Source: Burkholderiales bacterium
GTDB lineage: Bacteria; Pseudomonadota; Gammaproteobacteria; Burkholderiales; Ga0077523
Reading direction: 5' to 3'
DNA length: 50,481 bases
NCBI GenBank assembly: GCA_019747905.1
Contig: JAIEQG010000013.1
Coordinates: 1 to 50,481, forward strand
The position numbers were made by a program, and so were the translations under genes. The first letter of the stretch is position 1. Every line of letters starts with the position of its first letter. Shown in pieces: positions 43,160-50,481 of the stretch. Below the pieces are notes generated by a model that saw nothing but the letters and a program-made list of their open reading frames with translations, was not told the origin of the DNA and searched no databases.

Positions 43160-43273
43160 CATCCCCCTCCCTCCGGGAGAGACCAATGCAGTATGTCCGC
43201 TGCCGGCTGGAGTCCAGGAGCCGGTCGGCCTTGCTCCCCTCTCCCCGCGGGAGAGGGGTCGGGGGTGAGGGAA
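43160..43273. repeat. GC-rich palindromic intergenic repeat related to the REP-like family
   Basis: Begins CATCCCCCTCCCTCCGGGAG and contains CCCCTCTCCC at 43235-43244 paired with GGGAGAGGGG at 43248-43257, followed by TCGGGGGTGAGGG. It is a related but distinct version of the repeats A-D. The rest of the gap from 43116 to 43513 shows no credible gene. Confidence 0.7.
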
Positions 43274-43513
43274 AGCGGTGGTTCCTGGGTAGCGATAGAG
43301 GGCGAGGAAATGCAAATTCCTCTCGTGCCTCGGTCTTTGCTCAGCCTGGCTCCGCGCATCGTGGCATGCATGCCTGACCACATGCGTCTGTGCATTCTGC
43401 ATCTGCATTTGCGAGCATTCCGGTAGCTGTCTTCATCGATCACAATGGTACCTCCAAGGCTCCGCTCGGTGTCAGGGTGTCCCTCCGCAAACGAGCTGGA
43501 GTTGATGTACGAT

Positions 43514-43531
43514 GCATCGCAATTGCGATGC
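43514..43531. promoter_or_regulatory. 18-bp perfect palindrome, operator of the ParDE-like module
   Basis: GCATCGCAATTGCGATGC is its own reverse complement, 13 bases before the antitoxin ATG. Ribbon-helix-helix antitoxins bind such palindromes for autoregulation, so I infer autorepression by the module. Confidence 0.7.
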
Positions 43532-43544
43532 GACAGGTGCATCT

Positions 43545-43814
43545 ATGAAGACTACGACGATTCCCCCACTCCGGGTATCCGCCGAACTTCGGTCGGAAGT
43601 CGAGCAGTTGCTCGAAGCCGGTGAGACCCTTTCCGGTTTCGTGGTGGATGCGGTAAACCGCAGCGTCGAGTACCGGAAGTCTCGACGGGAATTCATCGCG
43701 CGAGGTCTCGCCAGTGCCGATCGTGCCAGGACGACCGGAGAGTACGTTCCTGCTGGGAAGGTCATCGAGAAACTGGCGGGCAGACTGAGAAGAGCCAAGA
43801 GGCGTGCGGCCTAG
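43545..43814 (+). CDS. Ribbon-helix-helix-type antitoxin (ParD-like)
   Basis: An 89-aa protein starting MKTTTIPPLRVSAELRSEVE, a short beta strand and helix pattern of RHH antitoxins, with a charged C-terminal tail (VIEKLAGRLRRAKRRAA). It lies 3 bases before the toxin gene, and the palindrome upstream supports autoregulation. The subfamily (ParD or YlcI/YnfO-like) is not settled. The ATG at 43545 is chosen over an earlier one at 43512, because the earlier region is the operator. Confidence 0.8.
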   Translation: MKTTTIPPLRVSAELRSEVEQLLEAGETLSGFVVDAVNRSVEYRKSRREFIARGLASADRARTTGEYVPAGKVIEKLAGRLRRAKRRAA

Positions 43815-43817
43815 TCG

Positions 43818-44120
43818 GTGAAACGCTATCGGGTCCGGTTTACGCCTGAGGCAGAAGAGGACTTGCTGCGGCTCTACGAATTCCTGTTGGAGCAAGACCT
43901 GTCGGCAGCCGAGCGTGCGCTGGACGCGATACGGAAAGCGGTGGCGTTCCTGCAGTTCTCTCCCTTTTCCTGTCGCAAGGCACTTTCCGACACACCGTTT
44001 CTGCGCGAACTCGTGATCCCGTTCGGAGGGGCCGGGTATGTCGCATTGTTCGAAGTGGAGGCGGGGGGTATCGTCAGTGTGCTTGCCGTCAGGCATCAGC
44101 GCGAGGACGACTACTCGTGA
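43818..44120 (+). CDS. RelE/ParE-family toxin
   Basis: A 100-aa toxin, KRYRVRFTPEAEEDLLRLYEFLLEQD after the start, with the beta-strand and helix opening of ParE/RelE proteins, a central FSCRKALSDTPFLRELVIPF and the C-terminal AVRHQREDDYS. In the ParE branch the C-terminus is typically RHxREDY-like, which matches; the likely target is gyrase, while RelE-type enzymes cut mRNA. The start is GTG 43818, directly after the antitoxin stop. Intact, unlike the HigBA-like toxin in this window. Confidence 0.88.
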   Translation: MKRYRVRFTPEAEEDLLRLYEFLLEQDLSAAERALDAIRKAVAFLQFSPFSCRKALSDTPFLRELVIPFGGAGYVALFEVEAGGIVSVLAVRHQREDDYS

Positions 44121-44147
44121 GCGACCCTGGAGCGGATCCAAGAACTC

Positions 44148-44162
44148 GGATCAGTTTTTGCA
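44148..44162. repeat. Degenerate terminal repeat at the left end of the REP-associated transposase unit
   Basis: GGATCAGTTTTTGCA matches 12 of 15 bases of GGGTCAGGTCTTGCA, the reverse complement of the repeat at 45094-45109. The two therefore bracket the transposase gene as imperfect inverted repeats. It lies 55 bases from the gene stop. Confidence 0.5.
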
Positions 44163-44202
44163 AACCACGGTTTCCCTACTCACGAAGAAAGAGCTCTTGC
44201 AC

Positions 44203-45063
44203 TCAAGTACCTCGCCGTCTCGCTTGCTCGTTGTTCCTGACGGCTCGACTCACCGTCGAGTAGTGAACCGCGAAGTGCTCGGCGATCTGCTTCATGGTGT
44301 AGTCGCCAGAAGCGTAGGCCAGGGCGATGGCGCGATCCCGGTCATCGTCCGCAGCCTTGGCGTAGGCCGCCAGCGGCTTGGCGATGGGCCGGCGCTGCAT
44401 GCGCGGAATCTCCCCCAGATCGGCCTCGGTCGGCGCTTTGCGCTGCAGGCGCTCGACGAACTTCTCGCTGCCTAGATAGATCTGGCTGCGCAGGCCGTCC
44501 CAGATGCTCGGCAAACCCACTCCGGCGCGCACGAAGTCCACGTACTTCTCCACCGCCCGGCTGCGCCGGGTGGCGAACTGTCCCAGGATCCAGTCGGTGT
44601 GCAGCCACGGGGGCCGGTCAGCCTGTCCGAGCATGGCCCGATAGGAACTCCAGGCCCACTGCTCGGGGCGCTTGACCATACCGGCGCGCACCGGGTTCAG
44701 GACGACGTAGCGGGACAGCTCCAGAAGATAAGCCTCCTTCTCCACCAGGATTGCCTTGTAGCGACCCTGGAAAACATGCCCGACCCGGTCGTGGGTGCGG
44801 TTGACATACTGGGTGTAGACGCCGTTCAACAGGCGCATGCCCAGGGAGAGATTGCCCTCCGGCGTCTCGATGACCAAGTGGTAATGGTTGGTCATCTCGC
44901 ACCAGGCGTGGCAGGCCCAGTTGAAGCGCTTGCAGACTGCGCCGAGGATGTCGAGCCAGGCGAGGCGATCCTCGTCGTTCAGGTAAATGTCTTCGCGCCG
45001 GTCACCGCGGGAGGTGACGTGGTAGAGGCCACCGGAGAGCTCGATGCGCAGGGGGCGGGACAT
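44203..45063 (-). CDS. REP-associated tyrosine transposase (RAYT)
   Basis: Y1-type transposase related to the IS200/IS605 group, 286 aa from ATG 45063. It starts SRPLRIELSGGLYHVTSRGDRRE, a typical RAYT opening, then has the metal-binding HYH motif in EMTNHYHLVIET and a helix with the likely nucleophilic Tyr (YLLELSRYVVLNPVRAGMV). A C-terminal region, DYTMKQIAEHFAVHYSTVSRAV, looks like a helix-turn-helix, as found in the larger members of this family. RAYTs are linked to REP palindromes, and REP-like repeats occur elsewhere in this window. Whether it is active is unknown, but the frame is intact. Confidence 0.88.
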   Translation of the reverse strand: MSRPLRIELSGGLYHVTSRGDRREDIYLNDEDRLAWLDILGAVCKRFNWACHAWCEMTNHYHLVIETPEGNLSLGMRLLNGVYTQYVNRTHDRVGHVFQGRYKAILVEKEAYLLELSRYVVLNPVRAGMVKRPEQWAWSSYRAMLGQADRPPWLHTDWILGQFATRRSRAVEKYVDFVRAGVGLPSIWDGLRSQIYLGSEKFVERLQRKAPTEADLGEIPRMQRRPIAKPLAAYAKAADDDRDRAIALAYASGDYTMKQIAEHFAVHYSTVSRAVRNNEQARRRGT

Positions 45064-45093
45064 GACCGGAGCGTAAGGCGAGGAATGGTGAAA

Positions 45094-45109
45094 TGCAAGA
45101 CCTGACCCC
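45094..45109. repeat. Inverted repeat arm, right end of the RAYT unit
   Basis: TGCAAGACCTGACCCC, 30 bases upstream of the transposase ATG. It is the exact reverse complement of 45409-45424 and a near match to the left-end repeat at 44148-44162. The same motif flanks related transposases in other genomes as I recall, so it is probably part of the element. Confidence 0.65.
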
Positions 45110-45118
45110 ATTCCAAAC

Positions 45119-45382
45119 TCGCGGTTCAAGGAACTGCAAAGCGCTCTGGGCTTGAGCGTGTACTTCGCCGACCCCTACGCCGCTTGGCAGCGAGGCTGCA
45201 ACGAGAACAGCAACGGACTCTTGCGACGATACTTTCCAAAGGGCACTGATTTCGACAAAGTCAGCGACGAGCAGCTTGCATTGGTCGTCGCGTTGCTCAA
45301 CCATCGACCCCGACGCTGTCTTGACTACCGAACATCCTACGAAGTGCTTCAGCACGTCCTTCGTGGTGCACTTGGAAAGTGA
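45119..45382 (+). pseudogene. IS30-family transposase, C-terminal remnant
   Basis: About 88 codons encode the end of an IS30-type DDE transposase: KELQSALGLSVYFADPYAAWQRG, split by a conserved break, then NENSNGLLRRYFPKG with the third catalytic acidic residue, and LNHRPRRCLDYRTSYEVL. The first two catalytic acidic residues and the DNA-binding N-terminus are missing. The remnant lies between the two copies of the TGCAAGACCTGACCCC inverted repeat, which seems to have replaced its 5' end. It is non-functional. Confidence 0.85.
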
Positions 45383-45408
45383 ATTCACCGCCGCTTCGAA
45401 ATAAGAAC

Positions 45409-45424
45409 GGGGTCAGGTCTTGCA
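45409..45424. repeat. Inverted repeat arm, second copy flanking the IS30 remnant
   Basis: GGGGTCAGGTCTTGCA, exact reverse complement of 45094-45109. The two copies enclose the IS30 remnant. From 45425 to 45587 no gene is visible. Confidence 0.65.
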
Positions 45425-45587
45425 CAAACGCATGCCTCTTCACCAGCAGCCTGAGTGGGAATGTGACTGCGGGGCATAGGGTTCGTAGCGGTCCTTGTGC
45501 CCGTAAGCTTCACCCAAAGAGGCGGAAGCATCGAGCCCCTTTACAGATGCAGACGGGGGGCTGCGATCGTCCTGGCAACGGGTCATG

Positions 45588-46649
45588 TCAGTCCTCGAGC
45601 AGTACGAGGCCACCACGGCGCGCACTGATCAGCACACACTCGCCCGCCGGCAACGCCTGGGGCTCGACCTTCGCGAGCAAGCGCAGTCCGTGGACATTGC
45701 TGCCGGAGATGCGCTGGAAGCTGCCCTGGAAGATGCAGTCCTCCACGCGCATTTCGCCGAGCGGTTGATCGCCGTCGGCACCGCGGCCGATGCGCAGTGC
45801 CTCCGGCCGCAGCGCGATGCTTGCGCGTGACCCCACCGCGCGTTCGCCCGCGACTTCGACCCGCCCGCACACCGTGTCGATGGCGACGTGGCCGTCGGCG
45901 CAGGCGGCGACCGTGCCCTGGAGCACGGTGCTCTCGCCGAGGAAGTTGGCGGTGAAGCACGTGCGCGGCCGTTCATAGACCCGCGATGGCGGTCCGATGT
46001 CTTCGATCCGTCCTTGGTTCATGATCACGATGAGATCGGCGATCGCCATCGCTTCCTCCTGATCGTGCGTGACGTGCACGAACGTGCGCCCCTGCGTGCG
46101 CTGGATGCGCCTCAGTTCTTCCTGCATCTGCCGGCGCAGGCTCAGGTCCAGGGCGCCGAGCGGCTCGTCAAGCAGCAGCAGCGCCGGTTCGGTCACGAGC
46201 GCGCGAGCGAGCGCGATGCGCTGCCGCTGGCCGCCTGACATGGCCGAGATGGCGCGCGTACCGAAATCGTCAAGTCCGACGAGTTTCAGCGCGGCCGCCA
46301 CGCGTCGCGCGATCTCGCTCTTGGGAACCCCGCGCACCGAAAGGCCGAAGCCGACGTTACGCACCACGTCGAGATGGGGAAACAGCGCGTAGTCCTGGAA
46401 CACCGTGGCGGTCGGGCGCTTTGCGGGCGGCATGAGGGTGATGTCCTCTTCCCCCACCAGGATCCGCCCTGCACTGGGTAAGGTGAACCCGCCCAGCATC
46501 GACAGCACCGTGGTCTTGCCGGAGCCGGATGGGCCTAGCAGAACGACGTAGGTGCCGGCCGGCACGTCGAACGACACGTTGTCCACCGCGGTGACTGCGT
46601 CGTAGCGCTTGGTGAGGCGATCCAGTCGCAGGTCAGCGGGTGCGCGCAT
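45588..46649 (-). CDS. potA: Polyamine-type ABC transporter ATP-binding protein
   Basis: ATPase of a spermidine/putrescine-type importer, 353 aa from ATG 46649. Walker A is GPSGSGKTT, the signature MSGGQRQRIALARAL, Walker B LLLLDEPLGALD and the H-loop VTHDQEEAMA. The C-terminal third is a TOBE-type regulatory region (ALRPEALRIGRG). It is the last gene of the four-gene operon; its start overlaps the preceding permease gene by 17 bases. Whether the ligand is a polyamine, a related amine or another compound is not settled by the ATPase. Confidence 0.9.
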   Translation of the reverse strand: MRAPADLRLDRLTKRYDAVTAVDNVSFDVPAGTYVVLLGPSGSGKTTVLSMLGGFTLPSAGRILVGEEDITLMPPAKRPTATVFQDYALFPHLDVVRNVGFGLSVRGVPKSEIARRVAAALKLVGLDDFGTRAISAMSGGQRQRIALARALVTEPALLLLDEPLGALDLSLRRQMQEELRRIQRTQGRTFVHVTHDQEEAMAIADLIVIMNQGRIEDIGPPSRVYERPRTCFTANFLGESTVLQGTVAACADGHVAIDTVCGRVEVAGERAVGSRASIALRPEALRIGRGADGDQPLGEMRVEDCIFQGSFQRISGSNVHGLRLLAKVEPQALPAGECVLISARRGGLVLLED

Positions 46650-47436
46650 CGCGCCTCCTGCGCAACAGGGCCAGTTCGAACACGATGCCGGCGGCGAGCG
46701 AAGCGAGGAACACCAGCGTGCCGGCGGCATTGGTCTGGGGATTGAGCCCGGTGCGCAGCATGCTCCAGATCACCACCGGCAACGTCGGATCGAACCCGGA
46801 CAACAGGAACGCGACGATGAACTCGTCCCACGAGAACGTGAGAGAGAGCAGGAAAGCGGCGAGAATCGCGGGCCGCAACAGCGGCACCGTGACGCGCAGG
46901 AACACCTGCACTTCGCTGGCACCCAGGTCGCGCGCCGCCTGTTCGAGCCGGGCCTGGTCGCGATCGAACTGTCCATAGACCACCGCGAACGCGAGCGGCA
47001 GGTTCAGCACCACGTGTCCTATGCCGACCGCGATCAGCGACTTGCCGATACCCACGGCCGAGAATGCCACCAGCAAGCCCACGCCGATGACGAGGTACGA
47101 CACGGCGAGGGGCAGGAACAACAGCGCTTCGAGGGCGCGCGCGCCGGGTACCCGGTGGCGTGCCAGGCCCCAGGCGGCCAGCGTCGCCAGCAGCGTCGCG
47201 ACCAGCGACGAGACGACGCCGACGACGATCGAATCGAGACCAGCCGTGGTGATGCGATCGCTTTCGAGGACTTTCCCGTACCACGCGAGAGAAGGGCCTT
47301 CGAAGGGCGGCACCGGCACCTGGCCGGCATGAAACGAGAACAGCACCAGCACGCCCACCGGCAGATAGATGAACACGAAGAGCGGACTCATCACGAGCAC
47401 GCTCATCCAGTCCCAACCGGTGCGCTGGTCGTTCAT
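46633..47436 (-). CDS. potC: ABC transporter permease, PotC-like
   Basis: A 267-aa permease with six predicted TM helices, of the PotC/PotI type. The binding-protein-dependent transport motif that contacts the ATPase is seen as EQAARDLGASEVQVFLRVTVPLLRP near residue 160. Its ATG (47436) overlaps the stop of the preceding permease (ATGA), so the two are translated together. The N-terminal MNDQRTGWDW and a first helix beginning SVLVMSPLFVFIYLPV are typical of the family. Confidence 0.9.
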   Translation of the reverse strand: MNDQRTGWDWMSVLVMSPLFVFIYLPVGVLVLFSFHAGQVPVPPFEGPSLAWYGKVLESDRITTAGLDSIVVGVVSSLVATLLATLAAWGLARHRVPGARALEALLFLPLAVSYLVIGVGLLVAFSAVGIGKSLIAVGIGHVVLNLPLAFAVVYGQFDRDQARLEQAARDLGASEVQVFLRVTVPLLRPAILAAFLLSLTFSWDEFIVAFLLSGFDPTLPVVIWSMLRTGLNPQTNAAGTLVFLASLAAGIVFELALLRRRRDARTR

Positions 47437-48335
47437 GTTCTGCGCGCGGTGAGCCAACGTGCGAGGGCGAGATAGGCGGCCGTGACCAGCAGCATCAGCA
47501 GTGTCGACAGGGCTGCCGCCATGGGAATGTCGGCGCGGCGGTTGATCTGCAGCAGGATCACCTGCGGCATGAGCAGTTCGGTGTTGCCGCCGAGGATCTG
47601 CGGCGTGACGTAGTCGCCGATAGCGATGACGAACGTGAGAAACGTGCCGGCGGCCACGCCCGGCATCGACAGCGGCAGGGTGACGCGCAGGAAAGTCTGC
47701 AATCCACTGGCACCGAGATCGGCCGCGGCGCGGCGCAGCTTGGGGTCGATGCGTGCCAGGCTGGCGTAGATGGTGAGCGTGCACAGCATCACGAAGAAGT
47801 GCACGAACCCCAGCACGGTGGCACCGCGATTGAACGACAGAGCGAGCGGTTCGGCGGCGAGCCCGGTCGCGGTGAGGAACCGGTTCACCACACCCTCGGG
47901 CGCGAGCACCAGCAGCCAGGCATATGAGCGCACCACGTACGAGGTCCAGAACGGCAACACCGCGAGCATGAGCCACGTGCGCTGGCGATGCGGTGCGACG
48001 CGCGTTGCGATCACATAGGCGAGCGGGTAGGCGAGGATCACCGAAATCACGGTGACCATCAGCGTGACCTCGACGGAGTTCCAGAGGGCCAGCCGGAACG
48101 TGTCCTGCTCGAGGAAGCGCCGGTAGTTGTCGAAGCCCGGATCGGTGATCAGTACTCCACCCTCGCGGCGAAACAGGCTCCACAGCAGGATCGCCGCCGA
48201 GGGCACGACGAAGAATGCAAGAGTCCACAGCGTCGCAGGCAGCGCCAGCGCAAAGCCACGCCACGCGTCGCGTCGGGCGCCGCGTGCCTCCGCCGATGGA
48301 ACCGCCGCCCCGCTCGCAGCGAGGCCGGTGTTCAT
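47433..48335 (-). CDS. potB: ABC transporter permease, PotB-like
   Basis: A 300-aa permease, six predicted TM helices, with the EAA-type motif RRAAADLGASGLQTFLRVTLPLSMPG near residue 210. The region FNRGATVLGFVHFFVMLCTL and the cytoplasmic GGNTELLMPQVI fit PotB/PotH. The ATG at 48335 lies 22 bases after the potD stop. The N-terminal 25 residues before the first helix are Ala- and Arg-rich and not conserved. Confidence 0.9.
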   Translation of the reverse strand: MNTGLAASGAAVPSAEARGARRDAWRGFALALPATLWTLAFFVVPSAAILLWSLFRREGGVLITDPGFDNYRRFLEQDTFRLALWNSVEVTLMVTVISVILAYPLAYVIATRVAPHRQRTWLMLAVLPFWTSYVVRSYAWLLVLAPEGVVNRFLTATGLAAEPLALSFNRGATVLGFVHFFVMLCTLTIYASLARIDPKLRRAAADLGASGLQTFLRVTLPLSMPGVAAGTFLTFVIAIGDYVTPQILGGNTELLMPQVILLQINRRADIPMAAALSTLLMLLVTAAYLALARWLTARRT

Positions 48336-48357
48336 CGCGATCTTTCCGTTCTTGCCG

Positions 48358-49419
48358 CTACTTCTGCAGCACGTCCGCCCATGCGTCTTGCATCGCCTTG
48401 TCGAACGCTTCGGTCGGCGATGGGTAGGGGTAGGACTTGGCGAGGAACTTGGGTTGCTCATCCCAGCGCAGGGTCTTTTTCTGCGCCGCGGTGAGAGCGG
48501 CCTTGCCGTTCGCCGGCATGCCCCAGTAGCAGGACGAGGTCGCGAGCTTCGCCTGACCTTCGGGCGAGAGCACGTACTGGACGAACGCAGTCGCTTCCTT
48601 CTTCTGCTTCGACGCTGCGAACACGCCGATGGCCTGCTGCCAGCGGATACCGCCGACGTCGGGCAGCACCCAGTCGAGATTGGGCTTCTCCGCCATGAGA
48701 CCCGCCACGGAGTACTCACCGCCGCCGACGATGATGGCGACCTGTCCGGTGGCAAGCGCTGTCTGCGATGTGGTGACGTCGCCGACCAGAGCGGAGTTCG
48801 CACGGATGCCCTTGAGCTTTTCCTTGATGGCCGGCAGATCGGCTTCGGTCAGCGTCTGCGGCTTCTTGCCCAGGGCCACGGCGACCTGTCCGATGACCGG
48901 CAGGTAGTAGTCATACACGGCGATCTTGCCCTTGTACGCCGGATTCCACAGCGTCGTGATGTCCCGCGCCTTCTCGGCCGAGATCTTGGACTTGTCGAAC
49001 GCGATGGCGTTGTAGCCGAACTTCTCCGGCACCGCATACATCCTGTCCTTGATGACGTGGTATTCGGGCAGGCGCACCACGGCCGGAATGTCGGCGAGCG
49101 GGAAATCCTTCGGGTTGAGTTCCGCCAGCAGGCCACGCTCCACCACCCGGCGCACGTCGGTCGAGTCGACCACGAACACATCCCAGTCACCCGGCTTGGA
49201 CTGTTCGAGGAGCGCCAGTGCCGTGCCGGTGCCTTCGTAGTCCTTCACCTTGACCTTGATGCCGGTCTTGGTGGTGAAGCCCTTCAAGAATGCCTCGTCG
49301 GTGTGATCGCACCACACGAGCGCGTTGATCTGCCCGGCTGCGGTGGCGGGATCGGAGGCGACGGCGAGGCACAGTACGGCGCCGAGGGCGCAGCGCACGC
49401 GAAGCCAGAATCCGGTCAT
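48358..49419 (-). CDS. potD: Polyamine-type periplasmic binding protein (PotD/PotF-like)
   Basis: A 353-aa exported substrate-binding protein, first gene of the potDBCA-type operon. A Sec signal peptide (about 1-28, ending PATAAG) is followed by INALVWCDHTDEAFLKGFTTKTG, where the family normally has a tryptophan-containing strand (xxYxWxxY), and by GDWDVFVVDSTDVRRVVERGLL and EKFGYNAIAFDKSK, which are typical. Polyamine ligand residues (Asp and Trp/Tyr) cannot be aligned without a search, so specificity is inferred. ATG at 49419; a gap of 194 bases separates it from the upstream regulator. Confidence 0.9.
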   Translation of the reverse strand: MTGFWLRVRCALGAVLCLAVASDPATAAGQINALVWCDHTDEAFLKGFTTKTGIKVKVKDYEGTGTALALLEQSKPGDWDVFVVDSTDVRRVVERGLLAELNPKDFPLADIPAVVRLPEYHVIKDRMYAVPEKFGYNAIAFDKSKISAEKARDITTLWNPAYKGKIAVYDYYLPVIGQVAVALGKKPQTLTEADLPAIKEKLKGIRANSALVGDVTTSQTALATGQVAIIVGGGEYSVAGLMAEKPNLDWVLPDVGGIRWQQAIGVFAASKQKKEATAFVQYVLSPEGQAKLATSSCYWGMPANGKAALTAAQKKTLRWDEQPKFLAKSYPYPSPTEAFDKAMQDAWADVLQK

Positions 49420-49573
49420 GGTGGTTCTTCCTGTGGGAACGACGGTGTTCAGGGCGATGTCGTCAACGGCGACCGGACGCCTGCCCGATGTCTAGCGGCG
49501 GCGTGCTCTGCCCCGGCAATGGTGCCCGGAGGACGCGCTGACGAAGGATGAGATCCTCGCGCTCGGAGTATAG

Positions 49574-49599
49574 CGGCAGGTGGACGCGTCCACCTGCCG
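49574..49599. terminator. 26-bp perfect palindrome downstream of the BTAD-regulator gene
   Basis: CGGCAGGTGGACGCGTCCACCTGCCG reads the same on both strands, shown here in two halves: CGGCAGGTGGACG and CGTCCACCTGCCG. It lies 15 bases past the regulator stop on the same transcript and about 155 bases before potD. A terminator is likely, although it could also be a regulatory binding site for the pot operon. Confidence 0.7.
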
Positions 49600-49613
49600 G
49601 GCCTTGCCGGCCA

Positions 49614-50481
49614 TCAGCGACCGCGCGGCGCGCGCTTTGCTTGGTGTACCGCGAGGTTCACGACGTCGGCCGCGGGTTCGTCCACGACGTCCACGGCAGC
49701 CTGCTGTTCGAGCAATGACCGATACAGCCGCTGGCTGGTTTCCGACGGGGGTACCCCCAGCACCACCGAGAGCACCTGCTTCATGCGCCGGTACGCGCTG
49801 ATCGCCTCGGTGCGCCGGCCTGTGCCCTCGTAGCAGCGCATCAAGCCTTGATGGAAGCCTTCCACGACGGGATCGGCCTCGATGCCGCGCAGGTAGCAAC
49901 GGATCGCGTTCGTCGCGTCGTTTGCGCTTTCGAGGGCAGCCCCGCATCCCGACAAGGCGTCGATGAACCGGCCTCGCAACCGCTCGCGGGCAGCAACGCT
50001 CCAGGGCTCACCCTGGTCTTCCGGGAGGAAGGCACCGCCGTAGAGCTCGAGGGTTTCGAGAGTGGCGGTGTGGTCTGCGGCGAGTCGCCGTTCGAACGCT
50101 TGCGCATCGACCCAGCACAGTTCTGGATTAAGGCTCAGTTTTCCGCCTTGGTGGGCTATCGCCTCGTTCATCCCGAGCAGGCGCCGCAGGCGCACCAGAG
50201 TGATGGACAAGGCATTGGCCGCTGCATCGCCGTCGTCGTCGGGCCACAGCGCGTCGCACAGCACCTGCTCGGATACGTTACGTGCGCCGAAGGCGATGAT
50301 CGCCTTGAGCAGCGAGAGGGTCTTGCGCGGAAGCTTGTGCGGAAACTCGAGCCGGTTCTCGCTCAGGTACACGTCGAAGCGACCGAGCGTCACGATGCGG
50401 ATGGGCCAGGGCCACAGGTCCGGTGCGTCCGCGGGCGGCTTGAGGCGGAACAGCGGAATCAACTCACGCACGAGGTCGGGC
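49614..50481 (-). CDS. BTAD-containing transcriptional regulator (N-terminal part beyond the window)
   Basis: The last 289 codons of a larger regulator; the frame is still open at the window edge. It has the winged-helix segment WPIRIVTLGRFDVYLSE with the phrase RKTLSLLKAIIAFG and the LRRLLG motif, then a bacterial transcriptional activator domain (BTAD) of TPR-like helices (about residues 130-250), ending PPSETSQRLYRSLLEQ. Such architectures occur at the C-terminus of large AAA/STAND ATPase regulators and SARP-like activators. The missing N-terminus will decide which. It may control the downstream pot operon, but the intervening terminator leaves that open. Confidence 0.85.
   Translation of the reverse strand, partial: PDLVRELIPLFRLKPPADAPDLWPWPIRIVTLGRFDVYLSENRLEFPHKLPRKTLSLLKAIIAFGARNVSEQVLCDALWPDDDGDAAANALSITLVRLRRLLGMNEAIAHQGGKLSLNPELCWVDAQAFERRLAADHTATLETLELYGGAFLPEDQGEPWSVAARERLRGRFIDALSGCGAALESANDATNAIRCYLRGIEADPVVEGFHQGLMRCYEGTGRRTEAISAYRRMKQVLSVVLGVPPSETSQRLYRSLLEQQAAVDVVDEPAADVVNLAVHQAKRAPRGR

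Noticed and set aside
43088..43426. Overlapping small frames in the gap after the MBL-fold gene.
   Set aside because: They cover palindromic repeat sequence and show no recognisable protein pattern.

Overview
The window is about 50.5 kb of GC-rich chromosomal DNA from a proteobacterium, most likely a betaproteobacterium. The strongest hint is the ilvB-ilvN-ilvC-psd-pssA-leuA gene order at 7.6-14.4 kb, an arrangement I know from betaproteobacteria. ArgA (fused kinase/GNAT type), RsmE, RlmJ, a PotDBCA-type operon and a Cus-type RND pump fit the same assignment. I cannot name genus or species. I see no rRNA gene, convincing tRNA gene, CRISPR array or prophage.

Layout. 1-6.6 kb, minus strand: argA, a PhnD-like periplasmic binding protein and a membrane GGDEF/EAL protein (3' end outside the window) form a tightly spaced operon, preceded by an acyl-CoA-type SDR dehydrogenase and rsmE. 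6.7-14.4 kb, plus strand: an inositol-monophosphatase-like gene, then the branched-chain amino acid and phosphatidylethanolamine genes. The ilvB leader has nested inverted repeats around a candidate promoter. leuA follows a leucine-rich 27-residue leader ORF that appears to be leaderless. A very strong hairpin separates leuA from a convergent Ser/Thr kinase with a cyclic-nucleotide-binding domain. 16-23.1 kb, plus strand: a type II NADH dehydrogenase overlaps a lipoprotein outer-membrane factor, followed by a membrane fusion protein and a CusA/CzcA-type RND pump.

23.2-30.2 kb is a mosaic of single genes: a HigBA-like module with a frameshifted toxin, an SDR, a small secreted four-cysteine protein, an orphan Tat-exported substrate-binding protein, a quinone oxidoreductase, a methyltransferase-like protein and a UxaA-type dehydratase. 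30.5-43.1 kb, minus strand: an operon of a CPA2 antiporter, a YbdK-type ligase and rlmJ; a Spy-like protein, response regulator and sensor kinase set (Cpx-like) with gltS upstream; and an AttEFGH-like set (LolD-type ATPase, large FtsX-type permease, lipocalin/CrtC-type secreted protein) with an MBL-fold hydrolase. 43.1-45.6 kb is a small mobile/accessory patch: a ParDE-like module with a perfect 18-bp operator palindrome, a REP-associated tyrosine transposase with matching terminal repeats, and an IS30 transposase remnant. 45.6-49.4 kb is a polyamine-type ABC importer operon (potD-potB-potC-potA). The window ends inside a BTAD-type transcriptional regulator.

Palindromic REP-like repeats of one family occur four times between genes (12.5, 18.8, 30.2 and 30.4 kb), and a related GC-rich palindrome sits at 43.2 kb. 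They share the window with the transposase family known to be associated with such repeats. Most of the window is housekeeping. The parts most worth a second look are the two amino-acid-biosynthesis leaders, the PhnD/GGDEF-EAL pair, the kinase-cNMP fusion, the REP/RAYT combination and the antiporter-ligase operon.
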